From UBA2357 sp002344625 (GTDB taxonomy: Bacteria > Pseudomonadota > Gammaproteobacteria > Burkholderiales > Rhodocyclaceae), in contig CALKIH010000022.1 in NCBI GenBank assembly GCA_937995335.1, positions 62,001 to 126,000 on the forward strand: a DNA stretch of 64,000 nt. The letters run 5' to 3'. Position 1 is the stretch's first letter. Each line of letters begins with the position of its first letter. Shown here piece by piece: positions 1 to 10,394 of the stretch. The notes beneath the pieces were generated by a model. The model did not search any database, had not been told where the DNA came from, and saw only the letters and a program-made list of their open reading frames with translations. The translations under genes and the position numbers were made by a program.

Positions 1-72
1 GAGGAGGTCATTCGCGAGGGTAACCCGGAGCAGGTCGCCAGGGCGAACGAACTCCTTGCCCAGCTTGGTTAA
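1..72 (+). CDS. fimV: FimV C-terminal end (partial)
   Basis: The first 24 codons are an open frame that runs off the left edge and ends in TAA at 70-72. The 23 residues are a short acidic helix with EEVIREGN early and ANELLAQLG at the end. This matches the conserved extreme C-terminus of FimV, the peptidoglycan-binding inner-membrane hub for type IV pili and polar localisation, whose last TPR-like helix has this form. FimV commonly sits just upstream of truA in Betaproteobacteria, which supports the call. Only the tail is present, so identity rests on this short motif plus position. Confidence 0.6.
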   Translation, partial: EEVIREGNPEQVARANELLAQLG

Positions 73-156
73 GCGAAGCCGCGCAGGCGGCGGTTGGCGG
101 CGGCGCTCCGGCAGCGCGCGGCACGGCGCAACTGACAGGGCCGCCGCGAGCCGCGC

Positions 157-762
157 ATGCACCCGGGGATATTGATCCTGGCGTGGATGGTCGCCGTGGG
201 ACTGCTGCAGACGCTGGATCGGCTATCGTTGTGCGTGGCGGTCGCGCTGCTTGCGTGTGCGGCATGGGCCTACGCGCCCGAGCGTACCTGGCGGCTCGTG
301 CGCCGGGTGAGATTCCTGTTGATCGCGATCGTGGTTTTCTTTGCGGGTTTCACACCGGGCGAAGCCTTGCTGGCCGACCTGCCGGTGCTCAGCCCGTCGC
401 GAGAGGGTGCGGCGTTGGCGTTCGAGCATGCCGCCCGGTTGCTCGCGGTCGTGCTGGGGGTGGCGGTCCTGCTGCAGCACTTGCCGCCGGAGCGTTTGAT
501 CGCCGGTTTTCTGGCCTTGCTCAGGCCCTTGCAGCGCGTCGGATTCCCCGCCGAGCGGGTCGCGGTCAGGACGCTGCTGGTGCTCGAGTTCGTCGAGTCG
601 TCGGCCCCGCGGCAATGGCAGGCGTGGATCCATGATCGGGATGACGAGGTGCCGCCGCCGATCCGGATCATGGATGCCCGGTTCGGATGCGCCGATCGGG
701 CCGCGCTGCTGGTGCTGCTCTCGATCGTCGTGGTCACGATCGTTGCGGCGGCCGGTGCATGA
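157..762 (+). CDS. EcfT/CbiQ-like integral membrane protein
   Basis: A 201-residue hydrophobic protein with membrane segments near residues 4-24, 25-42, 50-68, 90-107 and 181-199. The layout, with a basic loop (PERTWRLVRRVR) after the second segment and a cytoplasmic arm around 108-165 rich in Arg and Leu, resembles the transmembrane T component of energy-coupling factor transporters (CbiQ/EcfT). No ATPase or substrate-binding S component lies beside it, so a transport role is not shown. It sits between fimV and truA, and its TGA overlaps the truA ATG by 4 bases, so the two are probably cotranscribed. No good ribosome site precedes the ATG at 157. It could instead be an unrelated small membrane protein. 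Confidence 0.6.
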   Translation: MHPGILILAWMVAVGLLQTLDRLSLCVAVALLACAAWAYAPERTWRLVRRVRFLLIAIVVFFAGFTPGEALLADLPVLSPSREGAALAFEHAARLLAVVLGVAVLLQHLPPERLIAGFLALLRPLQRVGFPAERVAVRTLLVLEFVESSAPRQWQAWIHDRDDEVPPPIRIMDARFGCADRAALLVLLSIVVVTIVAAAGA

Positions 763-1553
763 GGATCGCGTTTGGCGTCGAGTACGCCGGCAACGCCTTC
801 GAAGGTTGGCAGAGCCAGCAGCATGGGCGCACCGTCCAGGATGCGCTCGAGCGGGCGATCGGGTTGATCGCCGGGCATCCGGTGCGGCTGCATTGTGCCG
901 GGCGCACCGATACCGGCGTGCATGCCACGGTGCAGGTCGCGCATTTCGACACCTTTGCCGTGCGGCCTGTCTCGAGTTGGGTGCGGGGTGTGAACAGTCG
1001 CTTGTCGGGGCCGGTCAGCGTGCGTTGGGCGCTCGAGGTGGACGACACTTTTCATGCGCGCTTCCTGGCCAGCGCCAGACGCTATCGCTACATTCTGCAC
1101 AACAGCCCGGTTCGGCCGGCCTTGCTGGCCGGCAGGGTGGGGTGGTTTCATCCGCCGCTCCAACTCGACCGCATGTCGATGGCCATCGGCGCGCTCGTGG
1201 GGCGGCACGATTTTTCGGCGTTCCGTGCGGCGGGCTGCCAGGCCAAGTCGCCGCTGAAGATCATGCATGAGGCACGCGTGCAGCAAGAGGGTGAATATTT
1301 CATTTTCGACTTCCATGCGAATGCCTTTCTCCATCACATGGTGCGTAATCTGGTGGGGGCGCTGGTGTATGTCGGCAAGGGCCATCATTCGCCGGACTGG
1401 CTGGGCGAGGTCCTGCAAAATGGTGACCGCAGCCTGGCAGCACCGACCTTTCCGGCCGACGGGCTCTATCTTTGCGGGGTCGACTATCCCGATCGCTGGT
1501 CGCTGCCGGGGGAAGGGCGTATCATCCGCCTGCCTCGTCTCCCATGCGTCTGA
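759..1553 (+). CDS. truA: tRNA pseudouridine(38-40) synthase TruA
   Basis: A 264-residue enzyme that isomerises uridine to pseudouridine at positions 38-40 in the anticodon arm of tRNAs. The catalytic motif GRTDTGVHA carries the nucleophilic Asp51, and the family blocks FEGWQSQ (residues 14-20), RYRYIL and FHANAFLHHMVRN are present. The open frame extends upstream to 687, but homology begins at MRIAFGVEYAG, so the ATG at 759 is chosen; it overlaps the stop of the previous gene (ATGA). The length is normal for TruA. The next gene, trpF, starts on the base after the truA stop, so this is a compact operon. Confidence 0.95.
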   Translation: MRIAFGVEYAGNAFEGWQSQQHGRTVQDALERAIGLIAGHPVRLHCAGRTDTGVHATVQVAHFDTFAVRPVSSWVRGVNSRLSGPVSVRWALEVDDTFHARFLASARRYRYILHNSPVRPALLAGRVGWFHPPLQLDRMSMAIGALVGRHDFSAFRAAGCQAKSPLKIMHEARVQQEGEYFIFDFHANAFLHHMVRNLVGALVYVGKGHHSPDWLGEVLQNGDRSLAAPTFPADGLYLCGVDYPDRWSLPGEGRIIRLPRLPCV

Positions 1554-2163
1554 ATGAACCGAACCCGTATCAAGATCTGTGGCCTGACACGCGTCGAGGA
1601 CGTTCACGCCGCCGTTGATGCCGGCGCCGATGCGATCGGCCTGGTGTTCTATCCCCCGAGTCCCCGTTTCGTGAGCTTCGAACGCGCGGCCGAACTGGTG
1701 CGGGCGGTGCCGCCGTTCGTGACCACGGTCGGGCTGTTCGTGAATCCTGCCCCCGATTTCGTGCGCGAAGCCTTGGCGCGGGTAGCCCTGCAGGTGTTGC
1801 AGTTCCATGGTGACGAGTCCGAGGCCGAATGCGCCGTGTTCGGCCGTCCCTGGATCAAGGCCGCAAGGGTACGACCCGGCATCGATCTGGTAGAATTCTG
1901 CGCTTCTCATCCGTCCGCTGCCGGCATTCTCCTCGATGCTTTCGTCGAGGGCTACGGCGGTGGCGGCAAGACCTTTGACTGGTCCCTGATTCCTGACGGA
2001 CTCGGTCGTCGGTTGATACTTTCCGGCGGGCTCGATGCCGGAAACGTGACCGCGGCCATCCGCCGTACGCGGCCGTGGGCGGTCGATGTATCGAGCGGAG
2101 TCGAATCCGCCAAGGGCATCAAGGACGCCGAACGGATCGCTGCCTTCATCACCGGAGTTCGCA

Positions 2164-2177
<14 letters not shown>
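1554..2177 (+). CDS. trpF: Phosphoribosylanthranilate isomerase
   Basis: A 207-residue single TIM-barrel protein that converts N-(5-phosphoribosyl)anthranilate to the enol-carboxyphenylamino ribulose phosphate, the third step of tryptophan synthesis. The N-terminal KICGLT places the general base at Cys9, and ILLDAF places the general acid at Asp128. The phosphate-binding glycines appear in LSGGLDAGN and VDVSSGVE near the end. It starts on the base after the truA stop and its 3' end overlaps trpB by 14 bases, so translation is probably coupled. The other trp genes (trpE, G, D, C) are not in the window. Confidence 0.96.
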
Positions 2178-3375
<1,198 letters not shown>

Positions 3376-3420
3376 TTCACGCCGGGCCGCACGCCGTCCC
3401 GGCACTCTCGCGATCCCCAT

Positions 3421-4236
3421 ATGTCCAGAATCCAGAATTGTTTCAAACGGCTTGCGGCCGACGGTCGTCGCGCGCTCATCCCCTTCATCACCGCAGGTGA
3501 TCCGTACCCCGATCTCACGGTGCCGCTCATGCACGCGCTGGTTGCGGGCGGCGCGGACATCATCGAGCTGGGCGTGCCGTTTTCCGATCCGATGGCCGAT
3601 GGGCCGACGATTCAGCGTGCGTCCGAGCGGGCGCTGGCGCAGGGCATGACGCTGCGCAAGGTGCTCGAAGTCGTCGCGGCGTTTCGTGCCGGCAACGCCC
3701 AAACGCCGGTGGTGCTGATGGGGTATGCGAATCCGATCGAGGCGATGGGGGCGGATCGTTTCGTGGCCACGGCTGCCGAGGCCGGTGTCGATGGGGTGCT
3801 GGTGGTCGACTATCCGCCGGAGGAGTGCGCGTCCTTTGCCGAGCAGGCGAAGACTGCAGGTCTCGATCCGATCTTTCTGCTGGCGCCGACCTCGACCGAG
3901 GCACGTTTCGACGATGTCGCGCGGATTGGCAGCGGCTATATCTACTACGTCTCGCTCAAGGGCGTGACCGGTTCCGGCGCTCTCGACTTTGCCGAGGTGG
4001 CCCGCCGCATCCCGCAGATCCGCGCCAGGGTCGGCCTGCCGGTCGGTGTTGGTTTCGGCATCCGCGACGCCGAATCGGCCCGGCGCATCGGCGAAGTGGC
4101 CGATGCGGTCGTGATCGGGAGCCGCATCATCGAAGAGATCAACCAGAGCAAGCCGGATGAAATGATCGAAAACGTCACCCGCTTCGTGGCCGGGATTCGA
4201 ACCGCGCTGGATCAACTTCCGGGAGCACCGCAATGA
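3421..4236 (+). CDS. trpA: Tryptophan synthase alpha chain
   Basis: A 271-residue TIM barrel that cleaves indole-3-glycerol phosphate to indole, which is channelled to TrpB. The two catalytic acids stand at the standard positions: Glu49 in IIELGVPFSDP and Asp60 in MADGPTIQ. The motifs YYVSLKGVTG and GVGFGIRD, which bind the glycerol phosphate, are intact. The last four bases overlap the accD start (ATGA), the usual trpA-accD arrangement in this group. Confidence 0.97.
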   Translation: MSRIQNCFKRLAADGRRALIPFITAGDPYPDLTVPLMHALVAGGADIIELGVPFSDPMADGPTIQRASERALAQGMTLRKVLEVVAAFRAGNAQTPVVLMGYANPIEAMGADRFVATAAEAGVDGVLVVDYPPEECASFAEQAKTAGLDPIFLLAPTSTEARFDDVARIGSGYIYYVSLKGVTGSGALDFAEVARRIPQIRARVGLPVGVGFGIRDAESARRIGEVADAVVIGSRIIEEINQSKPDEMIENVTRFVAGIRTALDQLPGAPQ

Positions 4237-5102
4237 GTTGGCTGACCAAGCTGCTGCCGCCGCGCATCAAGAAAGACGATTCGGCGGTCAAGAAATCGAT
4301 ACCCGAAGGATTGTGGAGCAAGTGCACGGCCTGCGAGGCGGTGCTCTACCGGGCGGATCTCGACAACAACCAGCTGGTGTGCCCGAAATGCGGCCATCAT
4401 CAGCGCCTGCGTGCCCGGACGCGTCTCGATATCCTGCTCGATGCCGACGGGCGTACCGAGATCGGCGCCTCGGTGCAGCCGGTCGACGCACTCAAGTTCA
4501 AGGATTCGCGCAAGTATCCCGAGCGCCTTTCGTCCGCCAAGGAGGAAACCGGCGAAGACGACGCGCTGGTGGTCATGCAGGGCAAGATCCGCGGTCAGCC
4601 GGCGGTGGTCGCGTGCTTCGAATTCGATTTTCTGGGCGGTTCGATGGGCGCGGTCGTCGGCGAGCGTTTCGTGCGCGGGGTGCAGGTCGCCGAGCAGCAG
4701 CGCCTGCCTTTCATCTGCTTTACCGCGACCGGCGGCGCGCGCATGCAGGAAGGCCTGTTGTCGCTGATGCAGATGGCCAAGACCACGGCGGCGCTGACCC
4801 AGTTGTCGCGCCGCAAGCTGCCGTTCATCAGCGTGCTCACCGACCCGACCATGGGCGGAGTGTCGGCGAGCTTCGCATTCATGGGCGATGTCGTGATCGC
4901 CGAGCCGGGCGCGCTCATCGGCTTTGCCGGTCCGCGCGTCATCGAGCAGACCGTGCGCGAGACCCTGCCGGAGGGTTTCCAGCGGGCCGAGTTTCTGCTC
5001 GAGAAGGGGGCGGTCGACATGATCGTCGACCGCCGCAACATGCGCGACAAGATCGCCGACCTGCTGTCACTGCTTACGCGCCAGCCGGCACAAGAAGGCT
5101 GA
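4233..5102 (+). CDS. accD: Acetyl-CoA carboxylase carboxyltransferase subunit beta
   Basis: A 289-residue subunit that, with AccA, moves the carboxyl group from biotin carrier protein to acetyl-CoA to make malonyl-CoA, the first committed step of fatty acid synthesis. A four-cysteine zinc ribbon (Cys31, Cys34, Cys50, Cys53) lies at the N-terminus, followed by the crotonase-fold carboxyltransferase domain with FTATGGARMQEG and MGGVSASFAF. The length matches the family. Translation is probably coupled to trpA through the ATGA overlap; folC follows 6 bases after the stop. No accA, accB or accC lies nearby. Confidence 0.97.
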   Translation: MSWLTKLLPPRIKKDDSAVKKSIPEGLWSKCTACEAVLYRADLDNNQLVCPKCGHHQRLRARTRLDILLDADGRTEIGASVQPVDALKFKDSRKYPERLSSAKEETGEDDALVVMQGKIRGQPAVVACFEFDFLGGSMGAVVGERFVRGVQVAEQQRLPFICFTATGGARMQEGLLSLMQMAKTTAALTQLSRRKLPFISVLTDPTMGGVSASFAFMGDVVIAEPGALIGFAGPRVIEQTVRETLPEGFQRAEFLLEKGAVDMIVDRRNMRDKIADLLSLLTRQPAQEG

Positions 5103-5108
5103 ACGATC

Positions 5109-6416
5109 TTGGTGCAAGCAGAATCACCGGCGACGCTCGCGGGCTGGCTGGAGTTCCTCGATCATCGCCACGGCGCGCCGATACAACTGGGGCTCGATCG
5201 CGTGGCGCGCGTCCTGGCGAACATGGCCGGCCACTCCGAGGCGCGGGTGATCATGGTGGGCGGCACCAATGGCAAGGGGTCGACCTGCGCGATGCTCGAA
5301 GCGATCCTGGTCGCGGGCGGCTATCGGGTGGGTTGCTACACTTCGCCGCACTTGTTGCGCTACAACGAGCGCGTACGCATCGACGGCGTCGAGGTGGGTG
5401 ACGCACGGCTGGTCGAAGCCTTCGCCGCGGTCGAAGCCGCCCGCAATGGCGAGGCGTTGACCTGCTTCGAACATGGCACGCTGGCCGCATGGCACGTGTT
5501 CTGTGCCGAGGCGCTCGATGTGGTCGTGCTCGAGGTGGGGCTCGGCGGGCGACTCGATGCGGTCAATGCGATCGACGCCGATTGTGCGATCGTCACCAGT
5601 GTCGCAATGGACCACATGGATTACCTGGGCGATACGCGTGACGCGATCGGGTTCGAAAAGGCCGGTATATTCCGGGCCGGCCGGCCCGCGGTGTGCGGCG
5701 ACCCGCAGCCGCCCGCAGCGCTGGTCGAGCATGCGCGGGCCGTCGGCGCGCAGTTGTGGATCAGCGGACGGGATTTCGGCTTCGGGGGCGATCGCCAGCA
5801 ATGGGGGTACTGGCGCTATGCGGCGCCAGCGGCGGGCGGCGCGCTGCATCGTCGCGGCGGGCTCGCCTATCCAGCCCTGCGCGGTGCGAACCAGCTTCTC
5901 AACGCGTCGGCGGTGCTGACCGCGCTCGAATTGCTGCGGGAGCGCGTGCCGGTTTCGATGCAGGCGGTCCGGCAGGGCTTGATGCTGGTCGAATGCCCGG
6001 GACGGTTTCAGGTCCTGCCCGGGAAGCCGGCGGTGGTGCTCGATGTGGCGCACAATCCGCAGGCGGCAGGCGTGTTGTCGGAGAATCTCTCCAACATGGG
6101 TTTTTACCCCGAGACCTGGGCGGTCGTCGGCATGCTCCGCGACAAGGACGTCGAAGGCGTGGTCGCGCGCCTGAAGGACCGTGTCGATCACTGGCTGCTT
6201 GCGAGTACACCCGGTCCGCGCGGCCTGCGCGCCGCCGAGCTGGCCGAACGCCTCGCCGCCGCCGGCGTGGCGGGCGACATACACTGCAACGATACGCCTG
6301 CGGCCGCTTACCGGGCGGCGCGGGAGCGCGCCGCCGAGAGTGATAGAATCGTGGTCTTCGGTTCCTTTCTTTCCGTATCGGATGTCCTGGGTGTGATCCG
6401 GGCAGACCGGCACTGA
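5109..6416 (+). CDS. folC: Bifunctional folylpolyglutamate/dihydrofolate synthase
   Basis: A 435-residue Mur-ligase-family enzyme that adds glutamate to dihydropteroate and to tetrahydrofolates using ATP. The P-loop GGTNGKGSTCAML lies at residues 51-64, followed by the family blocks TSPHLLRYNERVRI, EVGLGGRLDAVN and DVAHNPQA. The start is not an ATG: TTG at 5109 or the adjacent GTG at 5112 are the only sensible choices, and neither has a strong ribosome site, so expression may depend on coupling with accD, whose stop is 6 bases away. A normal folC position between accD and a SPOR-domain gene. Confidence 0.95.
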   Translation: MVQAESPATLAGWLEFLDHRHGAPIQLGLDRVARVLANMAGHSEARVIMVGGTNGKGSTCAMLEAILVAGGYRVGCYTSPHLLRYNERVRIDGVEVGDARLVEAFAAVEAARNGEALTCFEHGTLAAWHVFCAEALDVVVLEVGLGGRLDAVNAIDADCAIVTSVAMDHMDYLGDTRDAIGFEKAGIFRAGRPAVCGDPQPPAALVEHARAVGAQLWISGRDFGFGGDRQQWGYWRYAAPAAGGALHRRGGLAYPALRGANQLLNASAVLTALELLRERVPVSMQAVRQGLMLVECPGRFQVLPGKPAVVLDVAHNPQAAGVLSENLSNMGFYPETWAVVGMLRDKDVEGVVARLKDRVDHWLLASTPGPRGLRAAELAERLAAAGVAGDIHCNDTPAAAYRAARERAAESDRIVVFGSFLSVSDVLGVIRADRH

Positions 6417-6425
6417 GACGATCCC

Positions 6426-7121
6426 GTGACAGATAGTGAAAATCTCGATCTCCAGAAGCGCTCCAGGCGCAGACTGGTCGGCGCCGCGGCGCTCGCGCTG
6501 CTGGCGGCCATCGTGCTGCCGATGGTGATGGAGGACGAACCCGGCTTTCCGGCGCAGGAGATCCAGGTCAGCATCCCCGATCGCGACGCGGACAGCGCGT
6601 TGGCCAAGCCGATCGCCAACCGCGTGCCGGCCGCTCCGGGAAGCGATTTCGTACCGGCGCCGCAGGAAGTGGCGAGTGATGACAGCGAGGCGCCGGCGGA
6701 AGAGATCATCACGCCCCGGGTCAGCCCGCCCGCGCAAACGGCTCAACCCGAGCGGCCGGCCGACAAGCCGACCGGTGCCGCAACCCAGGCGGCGAAGCCC
6801 GCCGTGCCACCGGCAGCGGCCACCGCACCCACCGACGAAGCGGCCCGGGTCAAGGCGATACTCGACGGCAAGCTCGCAAGCAACGCGCCTCGGCCGGCGT
6901 CGGGCAGCAGCTTTGTCGTTCAGGTGGGCGCGTTCGGCGAACCCACCAAGGCCGCTTCGCTCAGCGGAGACCTCGCCAAGCGGGGTTTCAGCGCGTACAC
7001 CGAACGCGCGGGGCCGGTCACCCGGGTGCGGGTGGGGCCGTTCGCCAGCAGGGATGAGGCCGATCGCGCGGCGGAGCGGCTGCGCGCGCTGAACATGAGT
7101 GCGGTCGTGACATCCCGCTGA
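6426..7121 (+). CDS. SPOR-domain cell division protein (DedD-like)
   Basis: A 231-residue protein with a short basic cytoplasmic N-terminus, one membrane segment at about residues 19-36, a long Pro/Ala/Glu-rich linker (about 40-155) and a C-terminal SPOR domain (about 160-231) with the pattern SSFVVQVGAF and RVRVGPFASRDEA. SPOR domains bind peptidoglycan stripped of stem peptides at the division septum. The position between folC and cvpA is that of dedD in many Proteobacteria. The start is GTG at 6426, nine bases after the folC stop. Sequence outside the SPOR domain is low complexity, so the exact orthology is less certain than the architecture. Confidence 0.85.
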   Translation: MTDSENLDLQKRSRRRLVGAAALALLAAIVLPMVMEDEPGFPAQEIQVSIPDRDADSALAKPIANRVPAAPGSDFVPAPQEVASDDSEAPAEEIITPRVSPPAQTAQPERPADKPTGAATQAAKPAVPPAAATAPTDEAARVKAILDGKLASNAPRPASGSSFVVQVGAFGEPTKAASLSGDLAKRGFSAYTERAGPVTRVRVGPFASRDEADRAAERLRALNMSAVVTSR

Positions 7122-7128
7122 CGGTGCA

Positions 7129-7620
7129 ATGACGGTTTTCGACTATATTGTTCTCGGGCTGCTGGTCCTGTCGGCGCTGGTGGGCACTTGGCGCGGTCTG
7201 GTGAGCGAGGTGATCGCACTGTTCGCCTGGCTGGTGGCCGGGTTTGCGGCCTGGATGTATTCGGAGCGGGCGGCGCCGCTGCTCGCGGGCGTGGTCACCG
7301 ACCCCCTGTGGCGCCAGGTGGCCGCCGGGGCCTTGATCTTTGTCGGGGTGCTGGCATTGGCGGCGCTGCTGCGGTTCCTGCTGCGGGAGTTGCTCAAGGC
7401 CGCGGGGCTGGGGCCGGTGGACCGCTTGTTCGGCACTGTTTTCGGCGTGGCGCGGGGCCTGGCGATCGTGCTGGTGCTGGTGTTGTTCGGGGGATTGGTC
7501 GGGGCCGCGGACGAGTCCTGGTGGCAGGAGGCCTTGCTTTCGCCCCCCCTGGAAACGGCGGTGATCGCCGCCAAGCCCTGGTTGCCGGAAGCGGTGGCCG
7601 AGAAGATTCGCTTCAGATAG
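7129..7620 (+). CDS. cvpA: CvpA family membrane protein
   Basis: A 163-residue protein with four predicted membrane helices (about residues 5-20, 28-42, 62-82 and 102-122) and the CvpA opening pattern FDYIVLGLLVLSALVG followed by SEVIALFAWLVAG. CvpA is needed for colicin V production in Escherichia coli and more generally for envelope homeostasis; its molecular role is unsettled. It begins 7 bases after the SPOR gene and lies 10 bases before purF, the classic cvpA-purF pair. Confidence 0.92.
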   Translation: MTVFDYIVLGLLVLSALVGTWRGLVSEVIALFAWLVAGFAAWMYSERAAPLLAGVVTDPLWRQVAAGALIFVGVLALAALLRFLLRELLKAAGLGPVDRLFGTVFGVARGLAIVLVLVLFGGLVGAADESWWQEALLSPPLETAVIAAKPWLPEAVAEKIRFR

Positions 7621-7630
7621 GTGGTGTTCC

Positions 7631-9157
7631 ATGTGCGGAATCATTGGAGTGGTTGCGACCACGCCGGTAAATCAGTTGCTTTACGACGGGCTGCAGGTGC
7701 TGCAGCATCGCGGACAGGATGCGGCCGGAATTGCCACCTGCGAGGCCGATCGCTACTTCATGCACAAGGGGCCGGGGCTGGTCCGCGATGTGTTCCGCAC
7801 CCGCAACATGCGCAACCTGGTCGGCAACTGGGGCATCGGCCATGTGCGCTATCCGACTGCCGGCTCGGCCTGCAATCCGGCCGAAGCCCAGCCTTTCTAC
7901 GTGAATTCCCCATTCGGACTGCTGCTCGCCCATAACGGCAATCTGACCAATGCCGCGGAGCTGAAGCGCGAGCTCTTCATGTCGGATCTGCGCCACATCA
8001 ACACCAACTCCGATTCGGAAGTGTTGCTCAACGTGCTGGCGCACGAACTGCAGGCGGCGTCGAGCGGCTTCAAGCTCGACGAGGAAGCGGTGTTCCGCGC
8101 GGTTGCCAACGTCCATCGCCGCTGCCGCGGGGCTTACGCGGTGGTCGTCATGATTGCGGGCTACGGGTTGCTGGCCTTCCGCGATCCCTATGGCATCCGG
8201 CCGCTGGTGATCGGCCGCAACGAGGCGATGGGGGGCAGCGAATGGATGGTCGCGTCCGAGTCGGTGGCGCTCGACGTGATCGGTTTTCGCAAGATTCGCG
8301 ACGTCGCGCCCGGCGAGGCGGTACTCATCGACACCCGCGGGGTTTTTCACAGCCGCCAGTGCGCGACCGAGACCGTTCAGGCGCCGTGCATGTTCGAGTT
8401 CGTCTATCTGGCGCGGCCCGATTCGGTGATCGACGGCATTTCGGTATACGAGTCGCGGGTGAAGATGGGCGAGTTTCTCGCCGAGCGCCTGCGCCGCACC
8501 CTGCCTCATGTCGAGATCGACGTGGTCATCCCCATCCCCGACTCCAGCCGCCCGTCGGCCATGGAGATGGCCTTCCGGCTGGGCCTTCCGTATCGCGAGG
8601 GCTTCGTCAAGAATCGCTACATCGGCCGCACCTTCATCATGCCCGGGCAGGCGGTGCGCAAGAAGTCGGTGCGCCAGAAGCTCAACACGATCACCCAGGA
8701 GTTCAAGGGCAAGAACGTACTGCTGGTGGATGACTCGATCGTGCGTGGCACGACCAGCCGCGAGATCGTGATGATGGCGCGCGATGCCGGTGCCACCAAG
8801 GTGTATCTCGCGTCGGCGGCGCCGCCGGTGCGCTACGCCAACGTCTATGGCATAGACATGCCGACCCGCGGCGAGCTCATCGCCGCGGGCCGCGACGAGC
8901 ACGAGATCTGCCGCGAGATCGGCGCGGACGGGCTGATCTACCAGGATCTCGACGATCTCAAGGCGGCGGTCCGGGCGGTTAACCCGACGATCAGTTTTTT
9001 CGAGACGTCCTGTTTCGACGGCAGCTACGTGACCGGCGACATCACCGCCGAGTATCTCTACGGTGTCGAAAACCAGCGAGGCGGCGCGACCGGGGGCAGC
9101 GATGACGGCGAAGGCGGCCAGCTGGATCTCAATCTCGTCACCAGCCACGACCACTGA
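7631..9157 (+). CDS. purF: Amidophosphoribosyltransferase
   Basis: A 508-residue enzyme for the first committed step of purine synthesis: PRPP plus glutamine gives phosphoribosylamine. The Ntn-hydrolase glutaminase nucleophile is Cys2, exposed directly after Met removal, so there is no propeptide, as in the Escherichia coli type. HRGQDAAGI and NGNLTN form the glutamine site, and the PRPP loop LLVDDSIVRGTTS is at about residues 356-369. The length is close to the usual 505. Thought to be cotranscribed with cvpA; metZ follows after 11 bases. Confidence 0.97.
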   Translation: MCGIIGVVATTPVNQLLYDGLQVLQHRGQDAAGIATCEADRYFMHKGPGLVRDVFRTRNMRNLVGNWGIGHVRYPTAGSACNPAEAQPFYVNSPFGLLLAHNGNLTNAAELKRELFMSDLRHINTNSDSEVLLNVLAHELQAASSGFKLDEEAVFRAVANVHRRCRGAYAVVVMIAGYGLLAFRDPYGIRPLVIGRNEAMGGSEWMVASESVALDVIGFRKIRDVAPGEAVLIDTRGVFHSRQCATETVQAPCMFEFVYLARPDSVIDGISVYESRVKMGEFLAERLRRTLPHVEIDVVIPIPDSSRPSAMEMAFRLGLPYREGFVKNRYIGRTFIMPGQAVRKKSVRQKLNTITQEFKGKNVLLVDDSIVRGTTSREIVMMARDAGATKVYLASAAPPVRYANVYGIDMPTRGELIAAGRDEHEICREIGADGLIYQDLDDLKAAVRAVNPTISFFETSCFDGSYVTGDITAEYLYGVENQRGGATGGSDDGEGGQLDLNLVTSHDH

Positions 9158-9168
9158 GGTTGCAGCAC

Positions 9169-10350
9169 ATGGATCAAAACGCGCTCGACATCGATTTCGA
9201 TACGCTGGCAGTTCGGGCCGGCACCTCGCGCAGCCACTTCAACGAGCATAGCGAGGCCATGTTCCTGACCTCGAGCTTCGTGTTCGAGAACGCCGCCCAA
9301 GCCGCCGCGCGCTTTTCCGGCGCGGAGGAAGGCAACGTCTATGCACGTTTCTCGAATCCGACCGTCTCGATGATGCAGGACCGGCTGGCGGCGCTCGAGG
9401 GCGGCGAGATGTGCGTCGCGACATCCTCCGGCATGGCGGCGATATTGTCGCTGGTCATGGCGGTGATGAAGGCGGGCGAGCATGTGGTGGTGTCGATGGG
9501 CGTGTTTGGCGCCACCCAGCAGTTGTTCGGTACGATTCTGTCGAAGTTCGGCGTCGCCAGCACGTTCGTGCCGGCCACCGATCTCGATGCCTACCGTGCC
9601 GCGGTCAGGCCGAACACGAAACTGTTCTTCGTCGAGACGCCCTCCAATCCGCTCACCGAGGTCGTGGACATTGCCGCCGTCGCCGCGGTCGCGCACGAGG
9701 CTGGCGCGCTGCTGGCGGTCGACAACTGCTTTTGTACTCCGGCGCTGCAACAGCCGCTCGCGCTCGGGGCCGATGTCATCATCCATTCGGCCACCAAGTA
9801 CCTCGATGGCCAGGGTCGTGTGCTGGGCGGGGCGGTCGTCGGATCGAAAGCGGTCCTGGACGAGGTGTTCCGCTTCCTGCGGACTGCCGGCCCGTGCATT
9901 TCGCCGTTCAACGCCTGGGTCATCCTCAAAGGCCTCGAGACTTTGCGTATCCGTATGGAGGCCCAATCGGCCGGCGCGCTGTCGCTCGCACGCTGGCTCG
10001 AGGCCCAGCCGGGTGTGGCGCGCGTCCACTATCCGGGGCTTGCGTCGCATCCCCAGCACGCGCTGGCCATGCGTCAGCAGCGCCGCGGCGGAGCGATCGT
10101 GAGCTTCGACGTCAAGGGCGGGCGGGAGCAGGCGTGGGCCGTCATCGACGCGACCCGCATGCTTTCGATCACCGCCAATCTGGGGGATACCCGCACCACG
10201 ATCACCCATCCGGCCACCACCACCCATGGCCGGGTGTCGCCCGAGGCGCGCGCTGCGGCCGGCATCGGGGAAGGTTTGATCAGGGTGGCGGTCGGGCTCG
10301 AGTCCGTCGAAGACATCCAGGCCGACCTCGCGCGCGGTCTCGGTCTTTAG
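9169..10350 (+). CDS. metZ: O-succinylhomoserine sulfhydrylase
   Basis: A 393-residue PLP enzyme of the Cys/Met metabolism family that makes homocysteine from O-succinylhomoserine and sulfide. The PLP lysine is Lys210 in HSATKYLDGQG, and YARFSNPTVS and SSGMAAI give the phosphate-binding and cofactor-stacking sites. An upstream TTG at 9160 is in frame, but the ATG at 9169 has GAGG at 9156-9159 and is preferred. The purF-metZ order is common in Beta- and Gammaproteobacteria and favours MetZ over cystathionine gamma-synthase, though the families are close and substrate choice (succinyl or acetyl ester) cannot be read from sequence by eye. Confidence 0.9.
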   Translation: MDQNALDIDFDTLAVRAGTSRSHFNEHSEAMFLTSSFVFENAAQAAARFSGAEEGNVYARFSNPTVSMMQDRLAALEGGEMCVATSSGMAAILSLVMAVMKAGEHVVVSMGVFGATQQLFGTILSKFGVASTFVPATDLDAYRAAVRPNTKLFFVETPSNPLTEVVDIAAVAAVAHEAGALLAVDNCFCTPALQQPLALGADVIIHSATKYLDGQGRVLGGAVVGSKAVLDEVFRFLRTAGPCISPFNAWVILKGLETLRIRMEAQSAGALSLARWLEAQPGVARVHYPGLASHPQHALAMRQQRRGGAIVSFDVKGGREQAWAVIDATRMLSITANLGDTRTTITHPATTTHGRVSPEARAAAGIGEGLIRVAVGLESVEDIQADLARGLGL

Positions 10351-10394
10351 GCCAGTGCCGCCCGCGCGGGGGGGCGGATCGAGGAGGGCGTGAC

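Noticed and set aside
8..265. 85-codon minus-strand frame near the left end
   Set aside because: Low-complexity Pro/Ala/Arg sequence antisense to the fimV end and the EcfT-like gene start.
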